A DNA stretch of 64,000 nucleotides from Micromonospora radicis (lineage in GTDB: Bacteria; Actinomycetota; Actinomycetes; Mycobacteriales; Micromonosporaceae), in NCBI RefSeq assembly GCF_003583405.1, contig NZ_QXEC01000017.1, positions 1 through 64,000 of the forward strand, in the 5' to 3' direction. Positions 10,344-18,419 of the stretch are shown piece after piece. The notes under the pieces were generated by a model, which was not told the origin of the DNA, did no database searches, and saw only the letters and a list, made by a program, of their open reading frames with translations. Position numbers and translations under genes: made by a program. Position 1 is the stretch's first letter. Each line of letters starts with the position of its first letter.

Positions 10344-11764
10344 GCCGCGGCACCTTGCACCGGGCGGAGGGTGACCTCGACCCGCTCCAGGGGGCGCAGC
10401 GCGGCGGCCACCTTGATGCCGGGCACGCTCGGGCGGGACAGTCGGAACCGGTACCGGCTCAGCAGGGTCGCCACGATCAGCGTCGCCTCCAGGTAGAACA
10501 GGTGCATCCCGATGCACTGGTGCGGGCCGCCGCCGAACGGGAAGTGCGCGTACTTGGGCCGCTTGCGTACGAGTTCGGGGCTGAACCGGTCCGGGTCGAA
10601 GACCTCGGGACGGTCCCAGAACTGCGACATCCGCTGGGTGATCAGCGGGCTGACCACCAGGGTCGATCCGGCCGGGATGCGGACCCCGCCGATGATGTCC
10701 TCCTCGACCGCCGTCCGGGGGAAGAGCCAGCCGATCGGGTAGAGCCGGAGCAGTTCGTCGAGCACCTGCCGGGTGTAGCGCAGTTCGCGCAGGTGCTCGC
10801 GGCGTACCGGCTGGTCGCCGACCACCTGGTCGATCTCCTCGTAGAGCCGCGCGGCGATCGCCGGGTCCTGCTCGATGTGCGGCCAGAGCCAGGTGAGCAC
10901 GCTGATCGTGGTCTCGGTGGTGGTGGCGACCATCGCCACGGTGTCGTTGCGGACCTGACGCTCGTCCAACCGGCCGCCGTCCTCGGTACGGCCGCGCCAC
11001 AGGGTGGAGATGATGTCGTCGGTACCCTCGTCCACGGTCTCCCGGGCCGCCCGGATGGTCGGCATCAGCAGGTCGTCGATGAGCTGCACGGCCCGGCGGA
11101 AGGTGCGGTCACCGGGCATCGGCGCGACCAGCGGCGCCCAGGGCACCAGGATCCGGGGCATGACCGACCAGGCGATCTGGTCCTGCGCCTTCATGATCCG
11201 CATGGCGTCCGGTACGGAGATCTTGTCGGCGAAGAAGACCCGCATGATGGCCGAGCAGACCACCTGTGCCTGCACGTCACCCATGTCCACCGGCTCGCCG
11301 GTCCGCGCCGGCTCGGCCAGTTCGTCGATCGACTCCTCGATCGCCACCGCCAGGCGGTCGACCAGCCCGTCGATGCGCCGGGCGGTGAACAGCGGCTGGA
11401 GGATCTGCCGGCTGTTGGTCCAGTGTTCACCGTCGCCGAGGATGCCGTCACCGAACAGCCGCTTGAGCGGCCGCCACTGTAGACCGTCGCCGGCCCGTAC
11501 GTAGTTGTCGGACTTCTCGCGCAGCACCCGCTGCAGGTGGTCGGGGTGGGTGATCAGGAAGGGGCGGAACGATCCGAGGTTGATCTTCACCACCTCGCCG
11601 CCGGAACGCTCGCCACACTCCACCAGGGTGCGGGCCGGGTCACGCAGCAGGCCCGGCACGGTATGCCGGAGGGGTACGGTCCCCGCGCGTCGGGTTTGGA
11701 CGGTCGTCACGTGCTCGGCTCCCACCTGCACAGGCCCCAGGGGTGCGGGGTCACTCTTAGACAT
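10340..11764 (-). CDS. Cytochrome P450
   Basis: A 474-residue soluble bacterial P450. It has ExxR as DELLRLYP and the haem loop FPFGGGPHQCIGMHL (ligand near C417). The I-helix reads VATTTETT, where the usual A-G before x-(D/E)-T-T is T-T. It is first in the terpenoid operon, so it probably oxidises the terpene product; no ferredoxin gene is adjacent. The ATG at 11764 has no clear ribosome site. A GTG at 11710 with GGGAG about 8 nt before it is an alternative start (456 residues). Overall similarity is to terpene and fatty-acid type hydroxylases; the regiochemistry is unknown. Confidence 0.9.
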   Translation of the reverse strand: MSKSDPAPLGPVQVGAEHVTTVQTRRAGTVPLRHTVPGLLRDPARTLVECGERSGGEVVKINLGSFRPFLITHPDHLQRVLREKSDNYVRAGDGLQWRPLKRLFGDGILGDGEHWTNSRQILQPLFTARRIDGLVDRLAVAIEESIDELAEPARTGEPVDMGDVQAQVVCSAIMRVFFADKISVPDAMRIMKAQDQIAWSVMPRILVPWAPLVAPMPGDRTFRRAVQLIDDLLMPTIRAARETVDEGTDDIISTLWRGRTEDGGRLDERQVRNDTVAMVATTTETTISVLTWLWPHIEQDPAIAARLYEEIDQVVGDQPVRREHLRELRYTRQVLDELLRLYPIGWLFPRTAVEEDIIGGVRIPAGSTLVVSPLITQRMSQFWDRPEVFDPDRFSPELVRKRPKYAHFPFGGGPHQCIGMHLFYLEATLIVATLLSRYRFRLSRPSVPGIKVAAALRPLERVEVTLRPVQGAAA

Positions 11765-12105
11765 GCCACGATTGCGAAGAGCATGACATCGCGATGGCGG
11801 TGCCCACTAGTCGCGTCACGAGAAATTTTCATGGTCGACATTCCCCCTGTCCAGAAGGGAAGTCGCACCGCATACCGGTCACGGCGGGCCGTCTCCGGCG
11901 CCGGAACCGGCGACCACTTCGCCGCAGCACCGACCGCCGCGGCTGTTTGTCCTGCTCATGCCGGATCGACAAACCGTGGCGGCGGCGCCACCGAGCGCCG
12001 CGCAGTTCGACGGCGACCGACGCCGGCCCGGCAGTGGTGATCTACGTCATGACCGCCGAGGAAAGAACGCGGGCGCCGCCGCCTCGGCTGTGCCAGGCTC
12101 AGGGC
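11765..12105. other. Intergenic region, P450 operon / DUF2630
   Basis: A 341-bp gap between divergent genes, without a convincing coding frame. A patch near 11815-11860 (GAGAAATTTTCATGGTC) is clearly more AT-rich than the surroundings and is the likeliest place for the terpenoid operon promoter. GCGCCGGAACCGGCG near 11898-11915 forms a short dyad. No known operator was recognised. Confidence 0.4.
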
Positions 12106-12354
12106 ATGGACGACAAGACCATTCTGAGCCGGATCTCCGACCTGGTCGACGAGGAGCACCGGTTGCGCGCCGACGCGCAGGCGCACGAGGCGGGCACCGA
12201 CGACGAGGCCCGCACCCGGCTGCGCGAGCTGGAGGAGTCCCTCGACCAGTGCTGGGATCTGCTGCGCCGCCGCCGGGCTGCCCGGCAGGCCCACGGTGAC
12301 CCCGAGGCACAGGGCGCCCGCCCGGTGGCGGAGGTCGAGCGGTACCTGCAGTGA
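12106..12354 (+). CDS. DUF2630 family protein
   Basis: An 82-residue acidic-basic helical protein opening with MDDKTILSRISDLVDEEHRL, the DUF2630 signature. It then has EARTRLRELEESLDQCWDLL, which suggests a coiled coil, and an RRRRAARQAHGDPE stretch. The function of DUF2630 is unknown; members are small cytoplasmic proteins widespread in actinobacteria. The ATG at 12106 gives the conserved start; longer upstream in-frame sequence has no family similarity. It ends just before a terminator shared with the convergent kinase gene. Confidence 0.85.
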   Translation: MDDKTILSRISDLVDEEHRLRADAQAHEAGTDDEARTRLRELEESLDQCWDLLRRRRAARQAHGDPEAQGARPVAEVERYLQ

Positions 12355-12360
12355 GGGTGG

Positions 12361-12400
12361 GTCGGCTCCGGGTGGCGGTCGCCCGCCACCCGGAGCCGAC
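12361..12400. terminator. Bidirectional terminator, DUF2630 / RIO kinase
   Basis: A perfect 17-bp inverted repeat (GTCGGCTCCGGGTGGCG and its complement, 12361-12377 and 12384-12400) with a 6-nt loop. It begins 6 nt after the DUF2630 stop and ends 2 nt before the stop of the convergent RIO gene. Confidence 0.85.
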
Positions 12401-12402
12401 GA

Positions 12403-13338
12403 TCAGGACAGCCCCGCCTCGCGGGCCAGCAACTCGGTCAGCGCGGCCGGCTCGGCGAGCCCCGGCGGCAGGCCCCGGGCCGCGAACCAGGTGCTGACGA
12501 CCCGGACGTCGCGGGCCAGGAAGTCCCGCCCCTGCGGGTTGGCCACCACGTCGACCACCTGGGGCAGATCGATCAGCACCAGCCGCTCACCGTGCACCAG
12601 CAGGTTGTACGGCGACAGGTCGCCGTGCGCGTACCCGGCCCGGGCCAGCACCAGCAGTGCCTCGACCAGTTGCTCCCACAGTCCGCGCAGCTCGGCGCCG
12701 GCCGGTCGGAGCTCGGCCAGCCGAGGCGCGGCCCGTCCCTGCTCGGCGTCGCCGAGGAACTCCAGCATCAGCTCGGTGCCCCGCAACTGCACCGGGTACG
12801 GCACGCTGATCGTCCCGTACCGCGCGCCGATCTCCCAGAGCCGGGCCAACGCGGCGAACTCGGCCGCCGCCCACTGTCCGGCGATCATCTGCCGGCCGAA
12901 CGCCGTCCGGCCGGTCATCGCCCGCATCTCCCGGGACCGGCGGACCCGGCGTCCCTCCAGGTAACCGGCGTCGCGGTGGAAGAGCCGGTGGCGTGGGTCG
13001 CGGTACCGTTTCGCCGCCAGCAGGCAGGACCGGTCGGTGTCGGGAACGGCCCGGCGGACCAGGTGGACGTCCGCCTCCTTGCCGGTCTTGAGCACCCCGA
13101 GTTCGGTGTCCCGGGCGGCCAGTTCGGTGACCAGCCAGGCGGGGTGCGGTTCCGGCCCGTGTACGGCGTCGTCCCAGGAGGACCAGACCGCACCCGTCTC
13201 CGGGTCGGGTTCGTCGTCCGGATCGGCGGGGGCCGGTCCGGAGGCCCGACCGTGCTTCAGGAAGTGTGGTTCGTCGTCGTCGAAGCGGCGCCTGCCGCCC
13301 GTGCGGCGCTCCCGCGCCGAGAAGTCGTGATCGCGCAC
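12403..13338 (-). CDS. RIO-type serine/threonine protein kinase
   Basis: About 311 residues with the RIO1 kinase fold. It has the ATP-binding segment KTGKEADVHLV, the catalytic loop GYAHGDLSPYNLLVH (Asp of HGDLS) and the metal-binding VLIDLPQVVD. A basic and acidic disordered N-terminus precedes the fold. The start is uncertain: the GTG at 13338 (MRDHDFSARERR) was preferred because upstream in-frame sequence is Arg/Gly-rich and lacks family similarity, but the frame is open to 13455. Bacterial RIO kinases are poorly understood; archaeal and eukaryotic ones act in ribosome maturation. It is next to a HAD phosphatase gene in the same direction, with a 150-bp gap. Confidence 0.85.
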   Translation of the reverse strand: MRDHDFSARERRTGGRRRFDDDEPHFLKHGRASGPAPADPDDEPDPETGAVWSSWDDAVHGPEPHPAWLVTELAARDTELGVLKTGKEADVHLVRRAVPDTDRSCLLAAKRYRDPRHRLFHRDAGYLEGRRVRRSREMRAMTGRTAFGRQMIAGQWAAAEFAALARLWEIGARYGTISVPYPVQLRGTELMLEFLGDAEQGRAAPRLAELRPAGAELRGLWEQLVEALLVLARAGYAHGDLSPYNLLVHGERLVLIDLPQVVDVVANPQGRDFLARDVRVVSTWFAARGLPPGLAEPAALTELLAREAGLS

Positions 13339-13488
13339 CGCGCTGGTAGTCCCTTGTTCGAGGTGGTTGGAGGTCGGAGTTGACCTGCGAAGACGGCCAT
13401 GACCGACCCCCTCTCCTCGACCGGACGTACGCCCGGGTGCACGATGCGCGGACAATGCTCGCGGCGCCGCCGCGACGGGTCAACCGAT

Positions 13489-14133
13489 TTACGCTCCCAT
13501 CACCGCGGCGACCGCGGCGATCACGGTGTCGACGGTGACGGTCGGGGCGAACCGGCCGTCGGTCCACCGCCGTCCCCGGTGCAGCCAGATGCTCGGCAGG
13601 CCGACGGCGGTGGCACCACCGATGTCCGCCTCGGGACCGTCACCGATCACCCAGGCCCCGCGCAGCGGCATCCGCACCCGCTGGGCGGCCAACGCGAAGA
13701 TCCGCGGGTTGGGCTTGCTGACGCCGGCCTCCTCGGAGATCACCCAGTCGGCGACGTAACGGTCCAGCCCGGTACGACGGATCTTGGCATCCTGCAGGCG
13801 TACCGCACCGTTGGTCACCACCACGGGCGTCCAGCCGGCGTCGTCGGCGATCCGCAACGCGCAGGCGACCAGCGGGTCGAGGCGGGTGAACTCGACCACC
13901 CCGTCGTGCAGTTCCTCGACCAGGTCGATGGAGGGAATACGCAGCCGGTAACGGTCCCGGATGGCGTCCGCGATGTCCCAGCGGTCGGTCAGGCCGTCGG
14001 CGTCGATGGACAACAGCCACTCGATGTCGCCCGGCGGCGCGCCGATGCCGTCGAGGAAGCGCTCTGCCCAGGTGCGGAACGGCCCGGCTCGGTCGAGCAG
14101 GGTGTTGTCCAGATCCAGCAGGAGCAACGGCAC
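13489..14133 (-). CDS. HAD-family hydrolase
   Basis: A 214-residue haloacid-dehalogenase-like hydrolase. Motif I is LLDLDNTLLDR (nucleophile Asp in DLDNT), motif II is VVTNG, motif III Lys is in SKPNPRIF, and motif IV is WVIGDGPEADIGG. The helical cap between motifs I and II marks subfamily IA, which includes small phosphatases acting on sugar phosphates and nucleotides. The GTG at 14133 starts MPLLLLDLDNTLL, leaving no room for a shorter version. It diverges from acnR. The substrate cannot be predicted. Confidence 0.9.
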   Translation of the reverse strand: MPLLLLDLDNTLLDRAGPFRTWAERFLDGIGAPPGDIEWLLSIDADGLTDRWDIADAIRDRYRLRIPSIDLVEELHDGVVEFTRLDPLVACALRIADDAGWTPVVVTNGAVRLQDAKIRRTGLDRYVADWVISEEAGVSKPNPRIFALAAQRVRMPLRGAWVIGDGPEADIGGATAVGLPSIWLHRGRRWTDGRFAPTVTVDTVIAAVAAVMGA

Positions 14134-14314
14134 TCGGGAACCCTACGGTAATCAGGTGCCCGGCCGACAGGGCCGGATGTTACGCACTCGTGTCGGGCCG
14201 ATACCGATGTGACACGGTCGCGGCGTCGCCGACGAACGGCCCGGCCTGGGCAACGCCCACCAGCGGCGGTGCGGGCGCCCGGGCGGGTGTCCCAGATCTT
14301 GACCGCCCATTCCC

Positions 14315-14333
14315 AAGCCGTACGTACGGTTTG
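14315..14333. promoter_or_regulatory. Candidate AcnR operator upstream of acnR
   Basis: CAAGCCGTACGTACGGTTT contains the perfect 12-bp palindrome CCGTACGTACGG and matches the acnA site (606-624) at 17 of 19 positions. It ends 32 bp before the acnR GTG, where it would overlap the promoter. This suggests AcnR controls its own gene as well as acnA. Confidence 0.65.
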
Positions 14334-14365
14334 CGTTACCCCTGGTGAGCTGACACGATCTGACC

Positions 14366-14938
14366 GTGCCCAGAGTAAGTCAGGACCAGCTCGACGCCCG
14401 CCGGCAGGAGATCCTGGCCGCCGCGCGGGCCTGCTTCGCCCGGCACGGTTACGAGGGCGCCACCGTCCGCCGCCTCGAAGAGGCCACCGGGCTGTCCCGC
14501 GGCGCCATCTTCCACCACTTCCGCGACAAGGACTCCCTCTTCCTCGCCGTCGCCGAGGACGACGCCGCCGCGATGGTGGAGACGGTCGCCCGCAACGGCC
14601 TGGTCCAGGTGATGCGCGACCTGCTCGCCCGGGCGATCTCCCCGGACACCACCGGCTGGCTCGGCAGCCAGCTGGAGGTGTCCCGGCGGCTGCGTACCGA
14701 CCCCGCGTTCGCCAGGCGCTGGGCCGAGCGGTCGGCGGCCATCGCCGAGGCCACCCGCGACCGCCTGGCCCGGCAGCGCGAGGCCGGCGTGCTCCGCGAC
14801 GACGTCCCGATCGACGTGCTGGCCCGCTTCCTCGAACTCGCCTACGACGGCCTGGTGCTGCACCTGGCCATGGGCCGCCCCGCCGGCGACCTGGGCCCGG
14901 TGCTCGACCTAGTCGAGGAGGCGGTCCGCCGTCGCTGA
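14366..14938 (+). CDS. acnR: TetR-family repressor of aconitase (AcnR)
   Basis: A 190-residue TetR regulator. The helix-turn-helix segment YEGATVRRLEEATGLSRG followed by AIFHHFRDKDSLFL is nearly the same as in Corynebacterium AcnR as I remember it, and the C-terminal VLDLVEEAVRRR also fits. AcnR represses aconitase and binds citrate-type effectors. In many relatives acn and acnR are neighbours; here acnR is 10.8 kb away, but the two share a 17/19 operator-like site. The GTG start lies about 30 bp after that site with no strong ribosome site, so a leaderless or very short-leader transcript is likely. Confidence 0.88.
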   Translation: MPRVSQDQLDARRQEILAAARACFARHGYEGATVRRLEEATGLSRGAIFHHFRDKDSLFLAVAEDDAAAMVETVARNGLVQVMRDLLARAISPDTTGWLGSQLEVSRRLRTDPAFARRWAERSAAIAEATRDRLARQREAGVLRDDVPIDVLARFLELAYDGLVLHLAMGRPAGDLGPVLDLVEEAVRRR

Positions 14939-15053
14939 CCTGGCCCGCCGTCGCTGACCTGGCCCGCCGAGCCGGGCCGCCGAGCCGGCGGCGCCGACAG
15001 TGGCGGACCCACCGCACACTGAGGTCGCGTCGCGCGCGATCGAGGAGGCGCTC

Positions 15054-15944
15054 ATGGCAGCTGTGGCGGCACCGGGCGACCTCTGGGGCGTACCGCACGA
15101 CCTGTTCCTCACCACCTACGCCACCACGGCCGCCGTGGTCACCCTCGGCGCGCTGGTCCTGCATGCCGTCGTACTGGCGGGCCGGTCCGGGCCGGGCGGC
15201 GACGAACTCCACCCGCAGCAGGTCGGCTACCTCGGCGGCGGCGCCGGCCGAGCGGTCTGGACCGCCCTCGGTGGCCTGCGGGACCACGGGTCCGTCGGCG
15301 TAGGGGCAGACGGCACCCTCAGCGACGTCGGCCCGCCGCCACCGGGGGCGACCCCGCTCGACCGGGCCGTCCGGCAGGCCGCCGCCGAACAGGTCCACGC
15401 CCGCGGTCTGCGGCACCATGCCGAGGTCGACCGGGCGCTCACGGAGCTGCGCGACCAGCTGGACCGAGACGGCCTGACGGTCGGTCCCGGCCGGCGCCGC
15501 CTGCTGCGCCTCGGCCCGGCACTGATGGTGGTGCTGATGCTGGTCGGCCTGGCCCGACACACCCCCGACGCGCCCCGGGCCGGGTACGTCATGCTCACCG
15601 TGTTCGGGCTCGCGGTCGGCACCGCGCTGCTGGCGGCCTGGATGCCGGTCCACACCCGCCGGGGCTACACCGTGATACGGGAACTGCGCCGCCAGCACCG
15701 CCACCTCGAACCCTCGTCCCGCCCGGCCTACGCCGTCTACGGCCCGACCGGGGTGGCGTTGGCGGTGGCGCTGTACGGCACGGGACCGCTCTGGGCGATG
15801 TACCCGCACTTCGCCGCCGACGCCGGCATCGACCGGCCAGGCGAGAGGAGTTCACACCACGGAGGCACGGGCGGCGGCTCCGGCGGTTGCGGCGCCGGCG
15901 GGAGTGACGGCGGGGGTGGGGGTGACGGCGGTGGCGGTGGATGA
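15054..15944 (+). CDS. TIGR04222-type membrane protein with Gly-rich tail
   Basis: A 296-residue protein. One membrane helix is near the N-terminus (TTYATTAAVVTLGALVLHAV). A soluble region contains LHPQQVGYLGGG and PPPPGATPLDRAVR. Three further hydrophobic segments (about residues 155-172, 180-203 and 232-255) come before a tail of about 30 residues made almost only of Gly, Ser and Asp with one Cys (GSGGCGAGGSDGGGG). It is paralogous to the next gene along its whole length. The ATG at 15054 was chosen for GAGGAGG 6 nt upstream; an in-frame GTG at 15000 lacks one. TIGR04222 proteins are known for low-complexity C-termini. It may be a substrate or subunit of the MNIO cassette. Confidence 0.75.
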   Translation: MAAVAAPGDLWGVPHDLFLTTYATTAAVVTLGALVLHAVVLAGRSGPGGDELHPQQVGYLGGGAGRAVWTALGGLRDHGSVGVGADGTLSDVGPPPPGATPLDRAVRQAAAEQVHARGLRHHAEVDRALTELRDQLDRDGLTVGPGRRRLLRLGPALMVVLMLVGLARHTPDAPRAGYVMLTVFGLAVGTALLAAWMPVHTRRGYTVIRELRRQHRHLEPSSRPAYAVYGPTGVALAVALYGTGPLWAMYPHFAADAGIDRPGERSSHHGGTGGGSGGCGAGGSDGGGGGDGGGGG

Positions 15945-16069
15945 GCTGACTACTGACGCCGGTCGCCGATGCCGGATAACGACGAGATAACTACGCCATC
16001 GGGGGCGGCGGGCCGTGGTATCGCCGCATCACAATGAAGACGCGTTCCCTCGCGCGACAGGAGCAGGCC

Positions 16070-16987
16070 ATGGTGGACCTCGCGGCAGACTTCGACACCT
16101 GGGGCATCCCCAGTCGCACCTTCCTGATCCTCTACCTGCTGGGTTCCGTCGTGCTCGTCACCGGCGTACTGATCCATCGCCGGATGGTGCTCTCCGGTCG
16201 GTCGGCGCCCCCCGCCGACCAGCTGAACCCGCAGCAGGTCGCCTACCTCAACGGCGGGGCGAAGCTGGCGCTCTGGTCCTCGATCGGCAGTCTGCGCGGC
16301 CAGGGCACGATCGGGGTGCACACCGACGGAGCGCTCACCGCCGAAGCACCGCCCCCGACCGGGGCCACCCCCCTGGACCGGGCCGTCCACCACGCCGCCA
16401 GCCAGCGCTACCCCGCCCGGCAACTCCGGTACGCCGAGTGGGTGGCCCGGGCGCTGGTCGAGCTGCGGGACGGCCTGATCCGCCACGACCTGTTGACCGG
16501 CCCGGAACGCCGGGCGCGGCTGCGGCTGGGACCGCTGCTGCTGGCCGCGTTGCTGGTCCTCGGGGTGACCCGGATCGTCGCCGGCCTCGCCAACGACCGT
16601 CCCGTGCTGTTCCTCGTACTCACGGTGGTCGGGCTCGCCGCAGTCACCGTCGTGCTGTTCGTCTGGGTGCCGCGCCGGACCCGGGCGGCCGACCGGGTGT
16701 TGCGGACGCTACGGCAGCGAAACCACCACCTCGCACCGTCGCGGAATCCGGCGTACACCGTCTACGGCGCCACCGGGCTGGCGATGGCGGTGGCGTTGTA
16801 CGGCACCGCCTCGCTCTGGGCGGTCGACCCGACGTTCGCGGCGCAGGCCGAGATCCAGCGCCAGGCGATGGCGGGCGGCGGCGCCACCAGCAGTTGCGGC
16901 GGCGGCAGCACCGCGGGGGCCGGCGGCGGCTGCGGCGGAGGTGATGGCGGCGGGGGCGGCGGCTGCGGGGGCGGGTGCGGCGGATGA
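16070..16987 (+). CDS. TIGR04222-type membrane protein with Gly/Cys-rich tail
   Basis: A 305-residue paralogue of the preceding protein, with four hydrophobic segments in the same places and LNPQQVAYLNGG, PPPTGATPLDRAVH and NPAYTVYGATGLAMAVALYG in common. Its tail is richer in Cys: SSCGGG, GGGCGGGDGG and GCGGGCGG give four Cys among Gly. The stop overlaps the MNIO start (ATGA), so both are made together. The ATG at 16070 has AGGAG 6 nt upstream; an in-frame ATG at 16034 does not. A Cys-rich tail coupled to a Cys-modifying enzyme family makes this the best substrate candidate; that link is inference. Confidence 0.78.
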   Translation: MVDLAADFDTWGIPSRTFLILYLLGSVVLVTGVLIHRRMVLSGRSAPPADQLNPQQVAYLNGGAKLALWSSIGSLRGQGTIGVHTDGALTAEAPPPTGATPLDRAVHHAASQRYPARQLRYAEWVARALVELRDGLIRHDLLTGPERRARLRLGPLLLAALLVLGVTRIVAGLANDRPVLFLVLTVVGLAAVTVVLFVWVPRRTRAADRVLRTLRQRNHHLAPSRNPAYTVYGATGLAMAVALYGTASLWAVDPTFAAQAEIQRQAMAGGGATSSCGGGSTAGAGGGCGGGDGGGGGGCGGGCGG

Positions 16988-17802
16988 CCGGTCCGCACGG
17001 CGTGGGCATCGGCTGGCGGCCCGAGATCGCCGGGTTCGTCGCCGAGCTACCCGGCCTGCGCTTCGTCGAGGTGATCGCCGAGGCGGTGTCCACCGCCGGC
17101 CCTCCGCCCGACGCGCTGGTGCAGCTGCGGGAACGCGGCGTCGCGGTCGTACCGCACGGGGTGCGGCTCTCCCTCGGCGGCACCGAGCCGGTGCAGCCGG
17201 CCCGGGTGGCGCACCTGGCGGCGGTCGCCGAACTGCTCGCGGCGCCGCTGGTCAGCGAGCACATCGCGTTCGTCCGGGCCGGTGGTCTGGAGGCGGGGCA
17301 TCTGCTGCCCCTGCCGCGTACCCGGGAGGCCGTCGACGTGGTCTGCGCCAACGTCGCGCGGGCACAGGCCGAGTTGCCGGTACCGATCGCGCTGGAACCG
17401 ATCGCGGCGCTGTTCGACTGGCCGGACGACGAACTCGACGAGGCTGCGTTCCTCAGTGAGATCCTGACCCGTACCGACGCCCTGCTGCTGCTCGACGTCG
17501 CCAACGTGCACGCCAACGCCCGCAACCGGGGCACCGACCCGCTCACGCTGCTGGACCGGCTGCCCCTGGACCGGGTGGCGTACCTGCACGTCGCCGGCGG
17601 CGCCGAACAGGGCGGCTTCTACCACGACACGCACACCCACCCGGTCTGCGCGCCGGTGCTGGAACTGCTGGCCGAACTGTGCGCCCGCCGCCGTCCACCG
17701 GCGGTGCTACTGGAACGGGACGGCCACTATCCGCCCGCCGCCGAACTCCGCGCCGAACTGGACGCCGTGGCCACCGCCGCCGGCCTCCCCACGGTGACAT
17801 GA
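16984..17802 (+). CDS. DUF692 / multinuclear non-haem iron oxygenase (MNIO)
   Basis: A 272-residue TIM-barrel DUF692 protein. Conserved family segments with likely iron ligands are GVGIGWRPE, VSEHIAFVR (His), IALEPIAALFDW (Glu), LLLDVANVHANARN, YLHVAGGAEQGGFYHDTHTH (His and Asp-x-His) and LLERDGHYP. One change stands out: LEP where most family members have LEN. MNIOs such as MbnB and TglH use two or three irons and O2 to rebuild Cys or other residues of ribosomal peptides. It is coupled by ATGA overlaps to the Gly/Cys-tailed membrane protein upstream and the partner downstream. The substrate is not known. Confidence 0.88.
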   Translation: MTGPHGVGIGWRPEIAGFVAELPGLRFVEVIAEAVSTAGPPPDALVQLRERGVAVVPHGVRLSLGGTEPVQPARVAHLAAVAELLAAPLVSEHIAFVRAGGLEAGHLLPLPRTREAVDVVCANVARAQAELPVPIALEPIAALFDWPDDELDEAAFLSEILTRTDALLLLDVANVHANARNRGTDPLTLLDRLPLDRVAYLHVAGGAEQGGFYHDTHTHPVCAPVLELLAELCARRRPPAVLLERDGHYPPAAELRAELDAVATAAGLPTVT

Positions 17803-18257
17803 GCAGCGTGCCGGCGGCCGGATCACTGGCGGTGAGGCAGGCGGAACTGGTCGCGGCGTTGGTGGCCGGTGGCCCCACGCCACCGGGCTTCGCGCCGGCC
17901 CCGTTGGCCGCGGCACGGGCGGCGTTGCTGCGCAAGCGGGCCGGCGAGGTGGCCCGGCACTGGCCGCTGTTGGCCGCCGGTCTCGGCCCGAACTGGCCGG
18001 CGACCTTCCTCGGGTGGGCGGCCGGGCGGCCCACCAACGGCGGGCTGCGCGACGGTTGGGACCTGGCCCGCGCGCTGCACACCGACCACGCCCTACCGGC
18101 TCTCGGCGCCGACGAGCTGGCCGTCCGCGAGGCGGCCTTCCGGTACGACGGGCACCGGCCGCCGCGCCCGCGCCGCGGTCCGGCGCTCGGCCGGGTCGGC
18201 GGCGCGCTCGCCGGACAGCTCGCCGGCCGGGTACGTCTGCTGCGCCCCGCCCGCTGA
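17799..18257 (+). CDS. MNIO partner-like protein (SCO6045-like)
   Basis: A 152-residue helical protein beginning MSSVPAAGSLAVRQAELVA at the ATG that overlaps the MNIO stop. The core, LLRKRAGEVARHWPLL then NWPATFLGWAAGRPTNGG, matches the small proteins that accompany DUF692 genes in actinomycetes as far as I recognise them. The C-terminus is Arg/Pro/Gly-rich and lacks a defined fold. By analogy with MbnC and TglI it may bind the substrate and present it to the oxygenase; sequence similarity to those is not evident. It ends the cassette; 160 bp of GC repeats follow. Confidence 0.6.
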   Translation: MSSVPAAGSLAVRQAELVAALVAGGPTPPGFAPAPLAAARAALLRKRAGEVARHWPLLAAGLGPNWPATFLGWAAGRPTNGGLRDGWDLARALHTDHALPALGADELAVREAAFRYDGHRPPRPRRGPALGRVGGALAGQLAGRVRLLRPAR

Positions 18258-18419
18258 ACCCCACCACCGGCCACCGACCACGGACAGCCCGGCAGCGTGG
18301 CTGCCGCCGCGGGCGGCCCACCGGCAGCGCCACCGACCTCGGGCGGCCCGGCGGCGTGACCGCCCGCGGCGGGCGGCCCGGCAGCAGGGCGGCAGGCACG
18401 CTGCGGCAGGATCGACGGC

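Noticed and set aside
11794..12105. N-terminal extension of the DUF2630 protein by about 100 residues
   Set aside because: The extension is Arg/Pro-rich and the known family begins exactly at MDDKTILSRIS (12106).
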